A stretch of DNA of 64,000 nucleotides from Telluribacter roseus (GTDB taxonomy: Bacteria; Bacteroidota; Bacteroidia; Cytophagales; Spirosomataceae): NCBI RefSeq assembly GCF_017355915.2, contig NZ_JAFEUV020000001.1, forward strand, positions 496,001-560,000, given 5' to 3'. Each line of letters starts with the position of its first letter. Positions within the stretch are counted from its first letter, which is position 1. Of the stretch, positions 1 through 8,561 are shown piece after piece. The position numbers were made by a program, and so were the translations under genes. Under the pieces are notes generated by a model. It saw only the letters and a list, made by a program, of their open reading frames with translations, searched no databases and was not told the DNA's origin.

Positions 1-158
1 GAGTACCTCTTTTATGGTTAGTATTGCAGTATAATCAACGAAGATAGAGACTTTCCTGTGGTAGAGCAGGAGGTAGGCAGGTGCCCTGGCAACCCTGTTT
101 TTGGGGTAAAGCCGTACTGTTCAGGATGATCCCTTCGTTCTTTGATAAAGTACCCGAT

Positions 159-187
159 CGGCCTCACAACCAGTGGCCGCTTTTTTA
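159..187 (+). terminator. weak hairpin plus T-run upstream of ppk
   Basis: A 5-bp stem (CGGCC at 159-163 with GGCCG at 175-179) and an 11-nt loop is followed by C and six T. It may end a gene lying left of the window. The stem is short, so this is tentative. The rest of 1-223 shows no open gene and no clear promoter. Confidence 0.3.
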
Positions 188-223
188 GTTATATATATAC
201 ATCAAGAAGATTCCCTTTAGCCT

Positions 224-2503
224 ATGAATAACGATCCTGACCATATATCCAGCAGTGAAAAAAAACATACATTTTCCAATCTGCTATCCTATTTTAGTGA
301 CCGCCGCGACAGCCAGGAAGAAGGTCGGTTTATGCGCTCTGACGAGAAAGTAAATAACGTCATTGAGCAGAGCGACTTTATCAGCCGGGATCTTAGTTGG
401 CTACGATTCAACGAACGGGTGCTGGACCAGGCCAAAAACCCGGAGCGTAATGTATTTGACCGCCTGAAGTTTCTGGCTATTACTTCATCCAACCTGGACG
501 AGTTCTTCACCATCCGGATTGGTAGCCTGTATAATTACCTGGATTACGGAAAAGAACGGGTGGATTACTCAACCTTGCGTGAAGTACCTTTCCGTAAAAC
601 CCTGTTTAAAGCAGCCCAGCAGTTTGTCAAAGAGCAGCACGACTGTTACAACCAGCAACTGGTTCCTCTGTTTAAGGAGCATAAGTTTCGTCTGGCCAAC
701 ATAGCGGATCTTGATGAAGAAGAACAGCGAAAGGTATCCGACTATTTCGATCGTACAGTATACCCCATGCTGACCCCCATGCTGTACGATTATACGCACG
801 TATTTCCGGTACTGCTGGCTAAGGTACTTATATTCGGAGTCATAACGCAGGCCGCTGATACTACGTCTGCCGACGACCGTAAGCTATCGTTTGTGCAGTT
901 GCCTCCCAACCTGCCCAGGTTCTACGTGATCGAGCGTGACGAGGAGATCCTCTTCCTGCCTATCGAGAACATCGTACGGCAGTTTATCACCAAGCTATAC
1001 CGCAACGTAGATATTGTATCGGTTAATCTGTTCCGGATCATGCGGAATGGTGATTTTTCACTGGATGAAAGCGATGATATCGAAGCCGGATTGATTGACG
1101 AAATCAAGCAAAAGATCAAAAACCGTCGGCTCGGTAGAGTAGTGCGGGTTGAAATAGAGCCTGGTCTGGATGGAGAGCTCCTTAATCTGCTCAAGAAGCG
1201 CTGGGAGATTGATGACTACAATGTATTCAAGACGGAGGGCTTCCTGGACTATACCGCCTTCTGGCAGATCATCAAGCATCCGGAGTTCAAAGATCAGATT
1301 CCACCTATCCACCCTCCGGTACCACCACTGGGGTTAGGCAAGGAGCGTAATACGGATATATTTGAGGTAATGCGGGAGCGGGACATCATGCTGCACCATC
1401 CCTACAACAACTTCGAGCCGGTGCTACAGCTCCTCGAGCAGGCAGCCGAAGACCCTAATGTGCTGTCCATCAAGCTGACGATCTATCGCCTGGCCAAGAA
1501 GTCACGGGTGACGGAGGCCCTGCTAAGGGCTGCCGAAAACGGTAAGCACGTAGCGGTACTCTTTGAGGTGAAGGCACGGTTTGACGAAGAGAACAATATC
1601 CGGGAGGCGCAACGCCTGCAGAAGGCCGGTTGCTTTGTGATCTATGGTATCGGACTCCTGAAGACCCATACCAAGCTGTTGCTCATAGTCCGGAATGAAG
1701 GCGACCGCGTTGTGCGCTATGCCCACATGTCCAGCGGTAACTACAACGAAGAAACGTCCCGCCTGTACACGGATATAGGTATCCTGACTACCAATGAGGA
1801 GTACACTCACGATATATCCGAGTTCTTCAACGTTATTACGGGCCACTCCCTGCCGAGTGAATACCGTAACCTGATCACGGCTCCCCGCGACATGCGCAAG
1901 AAGCTCATCGAACTGATTACCCGCGAAGCAGAAAATGCCCGTCAGGGGCTCGACAGCGGCATCTGTATCAAGATCAATTCGCTGGAAGACCGGGAGGTAA
2001 TTGAAGAACTATACAAAGCCTCACAGGCTGGAGTCAAGATACGGCTGATCGTACGGGGTATATGCTGCCTGCGTCCCGGTCGCAAAGGGCTGAGCGAAAA
2101 CATCACAGTACGCTCCATTGTAGGGGATTTCCTGGAGCACTCACGCCTGTTCTACTTCCATAACAACGGTCATCCGCTCGTGTACGGAGGAAGCGCCGAT
2201 GTCATGGTTCGTAGCTTTGATCGCCGGATCGAGTCGCTTTTTGCACTTGTGGATGAGCGTGTGAAGCAGGAGGCTATTCATATGCTGGCTTACAACCTGC
2301 GCGACAATGTCAATGCCTATGAGCTTAGAGAGGATGGCTCGTACGTGAAGTGTACAGAAAACAGCAAGAGCAATCCATTCAACATCCACAAGGAATTCTT
2401 CAAAGTAACGATGGAGGAAGTAATGGAGGCAAGGCTTTTTGATGCGGACACACTTGATCCAACCGATACGGTATGTGAACTGACTACCAACAGTGAAGAG
2501 TAG
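224..2503 (+). CDS. ppk1: polyphosphate kinase 1
   Basis: Makes inorganic polyphosphate from the gamma phosphate of ATP, reversibly, at the cytoplasmic face of the membrane. The 759 residues cover the N-domain (SRDLSWLRFNERVL near 54-67), the head domain and two phospholipase-D-like C-domains. The autophosphorylated histidine is seen in KTHTK (His482), and the second conserved histidine in YAHMSSGNYN (His501). An N-terminal extension of about 50 residues is low in conservation. An in-frame ATG at 332 (residue 37) is an alternative start that would still keep the whole N-domain. It is monocistronic: a strong hairpin follows the stop. Family assignment is very secure; only the start is open. 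Confidence 0.96.
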   Translation: MNNDPDHISSSEKKHTFSNLLSYFSDRRDSQEEGRFMRSDEKVNNVIEQSDFISRDLSWLRFNERVLDQAKNPERNVFDRLKFLAITSSNLDEFFTIRIGSLYNYLDYGKERVDYSTLREVPFRKTLFKAAQQFVKEQHDCYNQQLVPLFKEHKFRLANIADLDEEEQRKVSDYFDRTVYPMLTPMLYDYTHVFPVLLAKVLIFGVITQAADTTSADDRKLSFVQLPPNLPRFYVIERDEEILFLPIENIVRQFITKLYRNVDIVSVNLFRIMRNGDFSLDESDDIEAGLIDEIKQKIKNRRLGRVVRVEIEPGLDGELLNLLKKRWEIDDYNVFKTEGFLDYTAFWQIIKHPEFKDQIPPIHPPVPPLGLGKERNTDIFEVMRERDIMLHHPYNNFEPVLQLLEQAAEDPNVLSIKLTIYRLAKKSRVTEALLRAAENGKHVAVLFEVKARFDEENNIREAQRLQKAGCFVIYGIGLLKTHTKLLLIVRNEGDRVVRYAHMSSGNYNEETSRLYTDIGILTTNEEYTHDISEFFNVITGHSLPSEYRNLITAPRDMRKKLIELITREAENARQGLDSGICIKINSLEDREVIEELYKASQAGVKIRLIVRGICCLRPGRKGLSENITVRSIVGDFLEHSRLFYFHNNGHPLVYGGSADVMVRSFDRRIESLFALVDERVKQEAIHMLAYNLRDNVNAYELREDGSYVKCTENSKSNPFNIHKEFFKVTMEEVMEARLFDADTLDPTDTVCELTTNSEE

Positions 2504-2528
2504 AAGGGAGTTGATCTTATTAAAATAC

Positions 2529-2571
2529 AAAACGGACCAGTAAAGGAACAGCCCTTGCTGGTCCGTTTTGT
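2529..2571. terminator. bidirectional hairpin terminator
   Basis: Perfect 12-bp arms AAAACGGACCAG (2529-2540) and CTGGTCCGTTTT (2558-2569) lie between the convergent ppk1 and DUF4870 genes. A-run and T-run flanks allow it to work for both strands. Confidence 0.85.
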
Positions 2572-2580
2572 TATATATCC

Positions 2581-3072
2581 TTACTTCATAAATCGTAGCG
2601 CGAGGGGGTAGTGATATACACTGCCATTGTTGGCTCTGATGCTGCCAATGATCATCAGTACAATGGCCGCCAGCATAATCAGGAAGTAGATTATCCCCAC
2701 AATGATACTGGTACCTACCATCCCCATCACTCCCGATTCGGAGGCCGCCTCATCGCCCGCATTACTTCCCATCAGCATCCGCATCATAGAGCCTCCAAAA
2801 AATAGCACGGAAATAAAAAGTATAACAAATCCCGCAATAGTAAGCGTAATCTGGAAGTTAACAGACTCAATACCATTGGCTTTGGCAAAAGTACTCCTAT
2901 CACGGTACATGTAGTACAAGCCTATGGCAACGATCAGACTCAGGAAAGGAATAGGTATAAAAACATTCAGCAGAATAGCCAGTAGAGGGCCCAGGTGCAT
3001 CCACATTCCTAATGAATGGTCGTTGGAGCTACTTGGGTGCGGCGTAGACGACGAATACGGCTGGTTTTCCAT
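2581..3072 (-). CDS. DUF4870 domain membrane protein
   Basis: A 163-residue integral membrane protein of the DUF4870 (Tic20-like) family. A proline- and serine-rich cytosolic N-terminus (about residues 1-20) is followed by four hydrophobic stretches near 23-40, 43-55, 73-95 and 115-142, with the typical FQITLTI segment near 74-80. Function is unknown for the family. It stands alone, convergent with ppk1 and divergent from the nucleoside transporter. The start is the ATG at 3072, the only good one before the first membrane segment. Confidence 0.85.
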   Translation of the reverse strand: MENQPYSSSTPHPSSSNDHSLGMWMHLGPLLAILLNVFIPIPFLSLIVAIGLYYMYRDRSTFAKANGIESVNFQITLTIAGFVILFISVLFFGGSMMRMLMGSNAGDEAASESGVMGMVGTSIIVGIIYFLIMLAAIVLMIIGSIRANNGSVYHYPLALRFMK

Positions 3073-3163
3073 GAGGATGAATTAGTTAACGGTGTAGAGA
3101 TTATATTGAAATATACGAAAAAATTGATATAACGCAAATTCAGATAGATAGGCCAAAATTGCC

Positions 3164-3171
3164 TAATTTTG
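3164..3171 (+). promoter_or_regulatory. -7 promoter element of the nucleoside transporter
   Basis: TAATTTTG matches the Bacteroidota -7 consensus TAnnTTTG and sits about 32 bp before the ATG at 3203. No convincing -33 TTG lies at the normal distance. Confidence 0.45.
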
Positions 3172-3202
3172 CGGCTTCGTGGCTTTTAATAACTAATCAT
3201 TG

Positions 3203-4441
3203 ATGGAAAGATTAACCGGGTTAATTGGTGTAGTACTTATTTTGGGGATAGCCTATGCGTTATCAAATAATCGTAAAGCAATAAATTTCAGAACAGTTGG
3301 TGTTGGATTAGGGCTTCAGTTTGGATTGGCAGTATTTATTCTAAGAACAGAAACAGGACAGGCCGTTTTTAAATGGTTGGGCGAAAAAGTACAAAAACTA
3401 CTGTCTTTCTCAGATCAGGGCGCAGACTTCGTATTTGGTACATTGGTTCGCAGCGATCAGATGCGCAGAGCCTTTGGGGAGGGCAACGATTATATATTTT
3501 TCTTTAAGGTAATACCTACTATTATCTTTGTGGCAGTACTGGTCAACATGTTGTACCACATCGGTATTATGCAGCGTGTGATAGGTGTAATTGCCCGAGG
3601 TGTATACTGGCTGATGGGGGTTAGTGGTGCCGAAGCTCTGTCCAACGTAGCCAGTACATTTGTAGGTCAGGTAGAGGCTCAGATCATGATCAAGCCGTAC
3701 CTCAAAGGTATGACCAACTCCGAATTGATGGCCTCCATGTCAGGTAGCTTTGCCTGTATAGCCGGTGGGGTAATGGCCGTGTATATCTCCTTAGGAGTAC
3801 CTGCTCCTTACCTGATTGCGGCTAGTCTGATGGCGGCTCCGGGAGCCCTGGTAATCTCGAAGATCGTATATCCCGAAACAGAAGTATCCGAAACCAAAGG
3901 AGCTGTAAAACTGGAAATCAAAAAGACCCACGCTAACCTGCTCGACGCGATTGCCGCCGGCGCCAGTGAAGGTCTGAAAGTAGGATTCAACGTAATAGCC
4001 ATGCTGATTGGTTTTATCGCGCTGGTAGCCCTATTTGATTACATATTAGGGTTAGTTGGAGGAATTTTTGCCTTCCCCGAACTGAGCATGAACTTCATCC
4101 TGGGTAAGGTATTTTCGGTATTTGCGTGGGCTATGGGCGTACCTTCTCAGGATGTAGAAGTAGCCGGAGCTCTGATGGGTACCAAGATGGTGATCAATGA
4201 ATTTGTGGCGTATCTGGATCTTGTAAAGGTGAAAGAAACACTCGATCCCAAGACCCTGGTTATTACCAGCTTTGCCCTTTGTGGATTTGCCAATTTCAGC
4301 TCCATCGCCATTCAGGTAGGAGGTATCGGTGAGCTGGCTCCGTCACGTCGTTCCGATCTGGCCCGATTGGGTTTCAAAGCCCTGATCTGCGGTACGCTGG
4401 CTTCTTATATGTCGGCTACACTGGCTGGTATTCTGATGTAA
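3203..4441 (+). CDS. NupC-type concentrative nucleoside transporter
   Basis: Inner-membrane symporter of the CNT family that takes up nucleosides with H+ or Na+. The 412 residues contain the order expected: N-terminal helix bundle, gate domain with GQVEAQIMIKPYL near 158-170, and the family signature GTKMVINEFVAY near 327-338, which binds the nucleoside. The reading frame could begin one codon earlier at a TTG (3200), but ATG 3203 (MERLTGLIG) is favoured. It is a single-gene unit ended by a 20-bp perfect palindrome. Substrate range (pyrimidine or purine) cannot be read from sequence. Confidence 0.93.
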   Translation: MERLTGLIGVVLILGIAYALSNNRKAINFRTVGVGLGLQFGLAVFILRTETGQAVFKWLGEKVQKLLSFSDQGADFVFGTLVRSDQMRRAFGEGNDYIFFFKVIPTIIFVAVLVNMLYHIGIMQRVIGVIARGVYWLMGVSGAEALSNVASTFVGQVEAQIMIKPYLKGMTNSELMASMSGSFACIAGGVMAVYISLGVPAPYLIAASLMAAPGALVISKIVYPETEVSETKGAVKLEIKKTHANLLDAIAAGASEGLKVGFNVIAMLIGFIALVALFDYILGLVGGIFAFPELSMNFILGKVFSVFAWAMGVPSQDVEVAGALMGTKMVINEFVAYLDLVKVKETLDPKTLVITSFALCGFANFSSIAIQVGGIGELAPSRRSDLARLGFKALICGTLASYMSATLAGILM

Positions 4442-4460
4442 ATAATCCGAAACAGTACCA

Positions 4461-4500
4461 TAAAAAGGCCTCTGGCGGATATCCGCCAGAGGCCTTTTTA
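4461..4500. terminator. perfect 20-bp-arm bidirectional terminator
   Basis: A 40-bp perfect palindrome with no spacer: TAAAAAGGCCTCTGGCGGAT followed by its exact complement. It separates the convergent transporter and sppA genes and has A/T tails for both directions. Confidence 0.9.
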
Positions 4501-4519
4501 GTTAGTAGTTTATCAGGTA

Positions 4520-6286
4520 CTACTGAATCTTCAATTCGTAGGGCAGTCGGGCCTGCATACCTTCCATACGCATCACCTGCTGGTACATCTTTACATACGG
4601 TGCCAGCTCGCCCAGATGCTTAGCCAGTGCTTTCTCTTCTGAGTTGCCGGTCAGCTTGCCCAGGATATTCTCAAAAGGATTGATCTTTTCGGGGTAGAAA
4701 CGAACGCGATAATCACCCTCTTTGAGTTTAGCGGCTTTGGCCGCCAGCAGGATCGCCTCATCCAGACCTCCCAGTACATCCACCAGTCCGTTGGACTTGG
4801 CCTCAACGCCTGACCATACCCGGCCCTGAGCCAATTCGCGCAGCTTCTCTACCGGCATATTACGACCTGCGGCGGCTTTACGGGTAAAGGTATTGTAGCC
4901 TTCGTTGACGCTCCGCTGGAACATATCCTTCTCAAACTCGGTCATTTCGCGCGTTACGGTAGGCCAGTCGGCGTGCTGGTTGGTCTTGACCCGGTCGAAG
5001 GTAATACCCAGCTTATTGTTCATGAAGTTTTCTACGTTGAAGAGTAGCGCGAAGATACCGATAGAGCCCGTAATGGTATTGGGCTGCGCCACGATGGTAT
5101 CGCAGGCCATGGCTATGTAGTACCCACCCGAAGCCGCCATGTCGGACATAGACGCTATGACCGGCTTCTTCTTAGCCGTAAGCTGTACTTCCCGCCAGAT
5201 CACATCCGAAGCCAGTGAACTACCTCCGGGGGAGTTGATCCTGAGTACCACCGCCTTTACTTTATCATTATCACGTACCTTTTTCAGCTCTTTTACCAAC
5301 TTCTCCGAGCTGATTACTCCTTCGCTTCCCTCACCGGATACGATCTCACCTTCGGCTACCAATACAGCAATGCGGTTGTTGAAGTCACCTGTCTGTGCTT
5401 TGTGTTCGGCTTTGAGGTATTTATCTACGGATACGTAACTGATGTCTTTTTTGGCATCCAGCTTCAGCTCCTTCCGAAATACATTCTCAAATTCATCCTG
5501 ATAGCCCAGGTGGGTCACCAGCTTATGTTCCAGCGCCGAAGTAGGATTACGGATGCTCAGGGAGTCAGCCAGATTGAGTAGCCGGGTAGCTGAGAGCTTA
5601 CGGGCCGTGGCTATATTATTAATAAAATGGCCGTTAATGGCCTGAAGGAGTTCAGCCGTTTGTCTTTTGCTGGCTTCGCTCATGTCTTTGCGGGAGAACA
5701 TCTCCACCGCACTCTTGAACTCACCTACCCTGAATACGACCGGCTTGATGTCCAGCTTGTCGAAGGTACCTTTGTAGAACTCATACTCCGCCGACAGACC
5801 ATTCCACTCCATAGCACCGGCCGGATTGAGGTAGATCTTATCAGCCACTGAGGCCAGGTAGTAGCCTTTCTCGCTGTAGAATTCGCCGTAGGTATATACA
5901 AACTTCTTTGTTTTCTTGAATTCCAGTAGTTCATTCCGGATTTCTTCCAGGGTAGCCCAGCCGGCCGTAGGAGATTCTACTTTCAGATACACCCCCTTGA
6001 TCTTATCGTCTTCACGGGCGTAGGTAAGCGCAGCGCGTATATCTTTCAGACCAATAACATCCTGTGTACTGAAGAAAGGACCGCCAATGTCAGAAAATGG
6101 ATTTTCAACACCTACTTCCTGAACGGGTTTGTTCAGATCGATCTTCAGAATGGAGTTGTCATTGATGGCAACTTTTTCATCCGCCGAGAAAAGAGAACCT
6201 ATACCAATCAGCAGGAAGAGGGATAGAAGTGAAAAAATAAAGATACCCACAACGGTAGCGAGTACGTATTTCAGGAATTGTAACAT
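4520..6286 (-). CDS. sppA: signal peptide peptidase SppA, 67K type
   Basis: Membrane-anchored serine protease (peptidase family S49) that degrades cleaved signal peptides and other membrane fragments. It has 588 residues, the double-length form with two S49 domains. An N-terminal membrane anchor spans about 7-30. The catalytic lysine is in GEFKSAVEMF (Lys191) in the N-terminal half and the nucleophile in DMAASGGYY (Ser386) in the C-terminal half. Their spacing of about 195 fits the E. coli enzyme. GGSSLASD near 355-362 is the substrate-groove motif. The gene is monocistronic and convergent with the transporter. Confidence 0.95.
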   Translation of the reverse strand: MLQFLKYVLATVVGIFIFSLLSLFLLIGIGSLFSADEKVAINDNSILKIDLNKPVQEVGVENPFSDIGGPFFSTQDVIGLKDIRAALTYAREDDKIKGVYLKVESPTAGWATLEEIRNELLEFKKTKKFVYTYGEFYSEKGYYLASVADKIYLNPAGAMEWNGLSAEYEFYKGTFDKLDIKPVVFRVGEFKSAVEMFSRKDMSEASKRQTAELLQAINGHFINNIATARKLSATRLLNLADSLSIRNPTSALEHKLVTHLGYQDEFENVFRKELKLDAKKDISYVSVDKYLKAEHKAQTGDFNNRIAVLVAEGEIVSGEGSEGVISSEKLVKELKKVRDNDKVKAVVLRINSPGGSSLASDVIWREVQLTAKKKPVIASMSDMAASGGYYIAMACDTIVAQPNTITGSIGIFALLFNVENFMNNKLGITFDRVKTNQHADWPTVTREMTEFEKDMFQRSVNEGYNTFTRKAAAGRNMPVEKLRELAQGRVWSGVEAKSNGLVDVLGGLDEAILLAAKAAKLKEGDYRVRFYPEKINPFENILGKLTGNSEEKALAKHLGELAPYVKMYQQVMRMEGMQARLPYELKIQ

Positions 6287-6334
6287 AACTGCGACTGTAC
6301 TATGAGATAGTTAGTATTTGGTATAGTAATTGAA

Positions 6335-6342
6335 CAAAAATA
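6335..6342 (-). promoter_or_regulatory. candidate -7 element of sppA
   Basis: CAAAAATA on the + strand reads TATTTTTG on the coding strand, a match to TAnnTTTG about 50 bp before the sppA ATG. No -33 element is evident. Confidence 0.35.
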
Positions 6343-6460
6343 ATAATTAATTCCTCCCTTAAAGGGTATAATTTAGGGCAAAGGTTTATAAGGAGTTACA
6401 AGCGGCAAAATAGGAGTACCAGTAGGCCCTTTAACGCGTGTAGATACATTATCGGATAAC

Positions 6461-6489
6461 TTTACGTGCATAGAATTGTTGTATACTTG
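6461..6489 (+). promoter_or_regulatory. promoter of the SixA-like gene
   Basis: TTTA at 6461-6464 and TATACTTG at 6482-6489, spaced 17 bp, resemble the TTTG / TAnnTTTG pair with one change in each. The start of transcription would lie only about 8 bp before the ATG at 6504. Confidence 0.4.
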
Positions 6490-6503
6490 CCAAAAAATCA
6501 TTT

Positions 6504-7010
6504 ATGAAGAAAACGCTTTACTTAGTTCGTCACGCACAAGCTGAAGATCGTGCTCCCATGTTTAAGGACTTTGATCGTGAACTTACCGGAAGAGGAGTAA
6601 TGGACGCAGCAAGAATGGGACGACACCTGGCTCAGCAGGAAATGATAGTCAATAGAATAGTAACCAGTAGCGCTGTCCGTTCTTATCAGACGGTCAAGGT
6701 TATGGCCGAGCAGTTGCATTTTGACGTGGATGCGATCGAATGCTGGGATAACCTGTACGACGGTGGCCCCCAGGCCTACCTGAAGGCCGTCAATACCACT
6801 CCCGAAGATTGTCAGTTGCTGATGCTGTGTGGTCACAATCCGGATATATCCTACTTTGCCGAGTACCTGACCCGCTCGGATGTGGGGTCGATGGAGAAGG
6901 GGAGCGTGGCGATTTTTGAATTTGAAGACCTGAACTGGGCGGAGGTATCCGGCAAAACAGGTACCTTTGTGAGGTACGAATCTCCCAAGCAATTCAGAGA
7001 TAAGATTTGA
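6504..7010 (+). CDS. SixA-like histidine phosphatase
   Basis: A 168-residue histidine phosphatase (phosphoglycerate mutase-like) of the SixA type. LVRHAQA at 7-13 holds the phosphorylated histidine (His10), TSSAVRSYQTV near 55-65 supplies the conserved arginine, and CGHNPD near 111-116 the second catalytic histidine. SixA proteins dephosphorylate phosphohistidine on signalling proteins, but the target here cannot be told. A small membrane-protein gene begins 3 bp after its stop, so the two are probably one transcript. Confidence 0.9.
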   Translation: MKKTLYLVRHAQAEDRAPMFKDFDRELTGRGVMDAARMGRHLAQQEMIVNRIVTSSAVRSYQTVKVMAEQLHFDVDAIECWDNLYDGGPQAYLKAVNTTPEDCQLLMLCGHNPDISYFAEYLTRSDVGSMEKGSVAIFEFEDLNWAEVSGKTGTFVRYESPKQFRDKI

Positions 7011-7013
7011 GGT

Positions 7014-7229
7014 ATGGCCGATCCCAACCGTAACCGTAAGATATTCATTGCAGTCTTTAGCGTATTTACGCTGCTGATAGCCCTGCTTACCATTGATATG
7101 GCCCGCAGGACTACGGCCCCTTGGAACAAGCCGAAGCAGCTGGAGCGGGCCCTGCCGGGAGCCCTGCCATCGTCGGATACCATCCTGCTTGACTCCATCC
7201 TGGGAGGTGATAATGTAAAGGATAGCTGA
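7014..7229 (+). CDS. small single-pass membrane protein
   Basis: A 71-residue protein of unknown function. After a short basic N-terminus (NRNRK) it has one membrane helix, about residues 10-27, then a proline- and leucine-rich tail. It sits 3 bp after the SixA-like phosphatase and before a shared terminator, so it is likely co-transcribed and may work with the phosphatase at the membrane (inference only). No family is recognised. Placement between a coupled upstream stop and a terminator supports that it is real. Confidence 0.7.
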   Translation: MADPNRNRKIFIAVFSVFTLLIALLTIDMARRTTAPWNKPKQLERALPGALPSSDTILLDSILGGDNVKDS

Positions 7230-7255
7230 TACTGCCTTACGGGTACACCTGTCAC

Positions 7256-7290
7256 AAAAAAGCCCCACATCCAGCTGGACGTGGGGCTTT
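7256..7290. terminator. bidirectional hairpin terminator
   Basis: AAAGCCCCAC and GTGGGGCTTT arms enclose a second small palindrome CCAGCTGG. It lies between the convergent sixA-like unit and the SDR gene. Confidence 0.8.
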
Positions 7291-7310
7291 GATATTGATA
7301 TGCTATAAGG

Positions 7311-8168
7311 TTAGCCGTTCACAACCCGTCCACCGTTGGGGTGAAGTACCTGACCGGTCATGTAGGAAGCATCTTCACTGGCCAGGAATACATAGCAGGT
7401 AGCTACCTCGCAGGGTTGGCCGGGGCGTCCCAGCGGGGTGTTCTTTCCAAAACTCGCTACTTTCTCTTCGTCAAAGGTAGCCGGAATCAGTGGTGTCCAG
7501 ATCGGGCCCGGAGCTACTGCATTGATACGGATATTCTTTTCCGCCAGACTCTTTGAGAGTGATCGGGTAAAGGCCACAATAGCGCCTTTGGTAGAAGAGT
7601 AGTCGAGCAATTGAGGACTCCCTTCGTAAGAAGTAACGGACGTGGTGTTGATGACACAGTCGCCCTCGTTCATATGCTTCAGAGCAGCCTGTGTAAAGTA
7701 GAAGAACGAGAATATGTTGGTAGTAAAGGTACTCGTCAACTGCTCAGCAGTGATCTCCTGTATATCATCCTTAGGGTGCTGCTCAGCGGCATTGTTGACC
7801 AGGATATTCAGCTTGCTTAATTCCTGTACCGTTCTTTCTACCGCCTCCTTGCAGAAGCTCTCATTGCGTATATCACCCGGCAGCAGCAGGCACTTCCGGC
7901 CTTCGGACTCTACCATCTGCTTCGTCTTCTGGGCATCCTGGTCTTCGTCCAGGTATACAATGGAAACATCAGCCCCTTCACGGGCAAAATGTACCGCTAC
8001 TGCCCGGCCAATTCCACTGTCACCACCCGTAATCAGGGCTACTTTTCCTTCTAGTTTTCCACTTCCCCGGTAGCTGTCCCGAATTACAACCGGTTCCGGA
8101 TCCATCTGTGCTTCAATACCGGGTTGTCTGGACTGCGTTTGTCCTTTTACTTCTTCTGGTAAGTTCAT
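7311..8168 (-). CDS. SDR family oxidoreductase (YhdF/YghA type)
   Basis: Cytoplasmic NAD(P)-dependent short-chain dehydrogenase of 285 residues. An N-terminal arm of about 40 residues, typical for the YghA/YhdF group, precedes the Rossmann motif TGGDSGIGRAVA near 47-58. NNAAEQHP is near 125-132, and the catalytic set is Ser in TTSVTS and YSSTK (Tyr-x-x-x-Lys). The substrate is unknown; relatives act on aldehydes or sugar alcohols and are often stress-induced. It is monocistronic. Confidence 0.9.
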   Translation of the reverse strand: MNLPEEVKGQTQSRQPGIEAQMDPEPVVIRDSYRGSGKLEGKVALITGGDSGIGRAVAVHFAREGADVSIVYLDEDQDAQKTKQMVESEGRKCLLLPGDIRNESFCKEAVERTVQELSKLNILVNNAAEQHPKDDIQEITAEQLTSTFTTNIFSFFYFTQAALKHMNEGDCVINTTSVTSYEGSPQLLDYSSTKGAIVAFTRSLSKSLAEKNIRINAVAPGPIWTPLIPATFDEEKVASFGKNTPLGRPGQPCEVATCYVFLASEDASYMTGQVLHPNGGRVVNG

Positions 8169-8561
8169 GAGTAGTCTAAGGTTTAGTATTTTAAAAATAT
8201 TTAACCCTGACTATCCTAAAAAACACGTACCAAGAGGGCAATGAGCAGTGACCAGTGTTCAATGACCAATTATGATTGAGTTAATGGGTGAATGAGAGAA
8301 TAGATGATTAGGAGAATCACCTTCACCATGGCCTGTGTCCCCACAGGCTTTTGGAGATACAGTAGTACCATCAGAAGGATTAGCTTATAGTGCCAATATG
8401 CAGATGGGTAAAATCCGTTAGCCAGAATGAGGCACCCGTCGCTGTTGGGTGAAAGCTCCTCCCTTTACTCCGCGTGGCGGCCCTACCACCTTTCCTGCTT
8501 TTCTTCTTTCCACCTTCCTCCTTTCCTCCCTTCCTCCCTTCCTGCTTTCCTCCTTCAAGAC
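8169..8561. other. non-coding spacer with repeats and a pyrimidine tract
   Basis: This 393-bp spacer between two leftward genes has no credible gene. It holds a TGA-rich repeat stretch at 8241-8310 (CAGTGACCAGTG, GAATGAGAGAATAG), a small hairpin GCCTGTG / CACAGGC at 8331-8348 followed by TTTT, and a pyrimidine tract at 8491-8556 just past the xerD stop. Confidence 0.7.
8491..8556 (+). repeat. 66-bp polypyrimidine tract
   Basis: All bases are C or T except G at 8497, A at 8512 and G at 8544, with repeated CTTCCTC/CCTTCCTCC units. It begins 5 bp past the 3' end of xerD, so the xerD transcript would carry a purine-rich tail. Confidence 0.8.
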
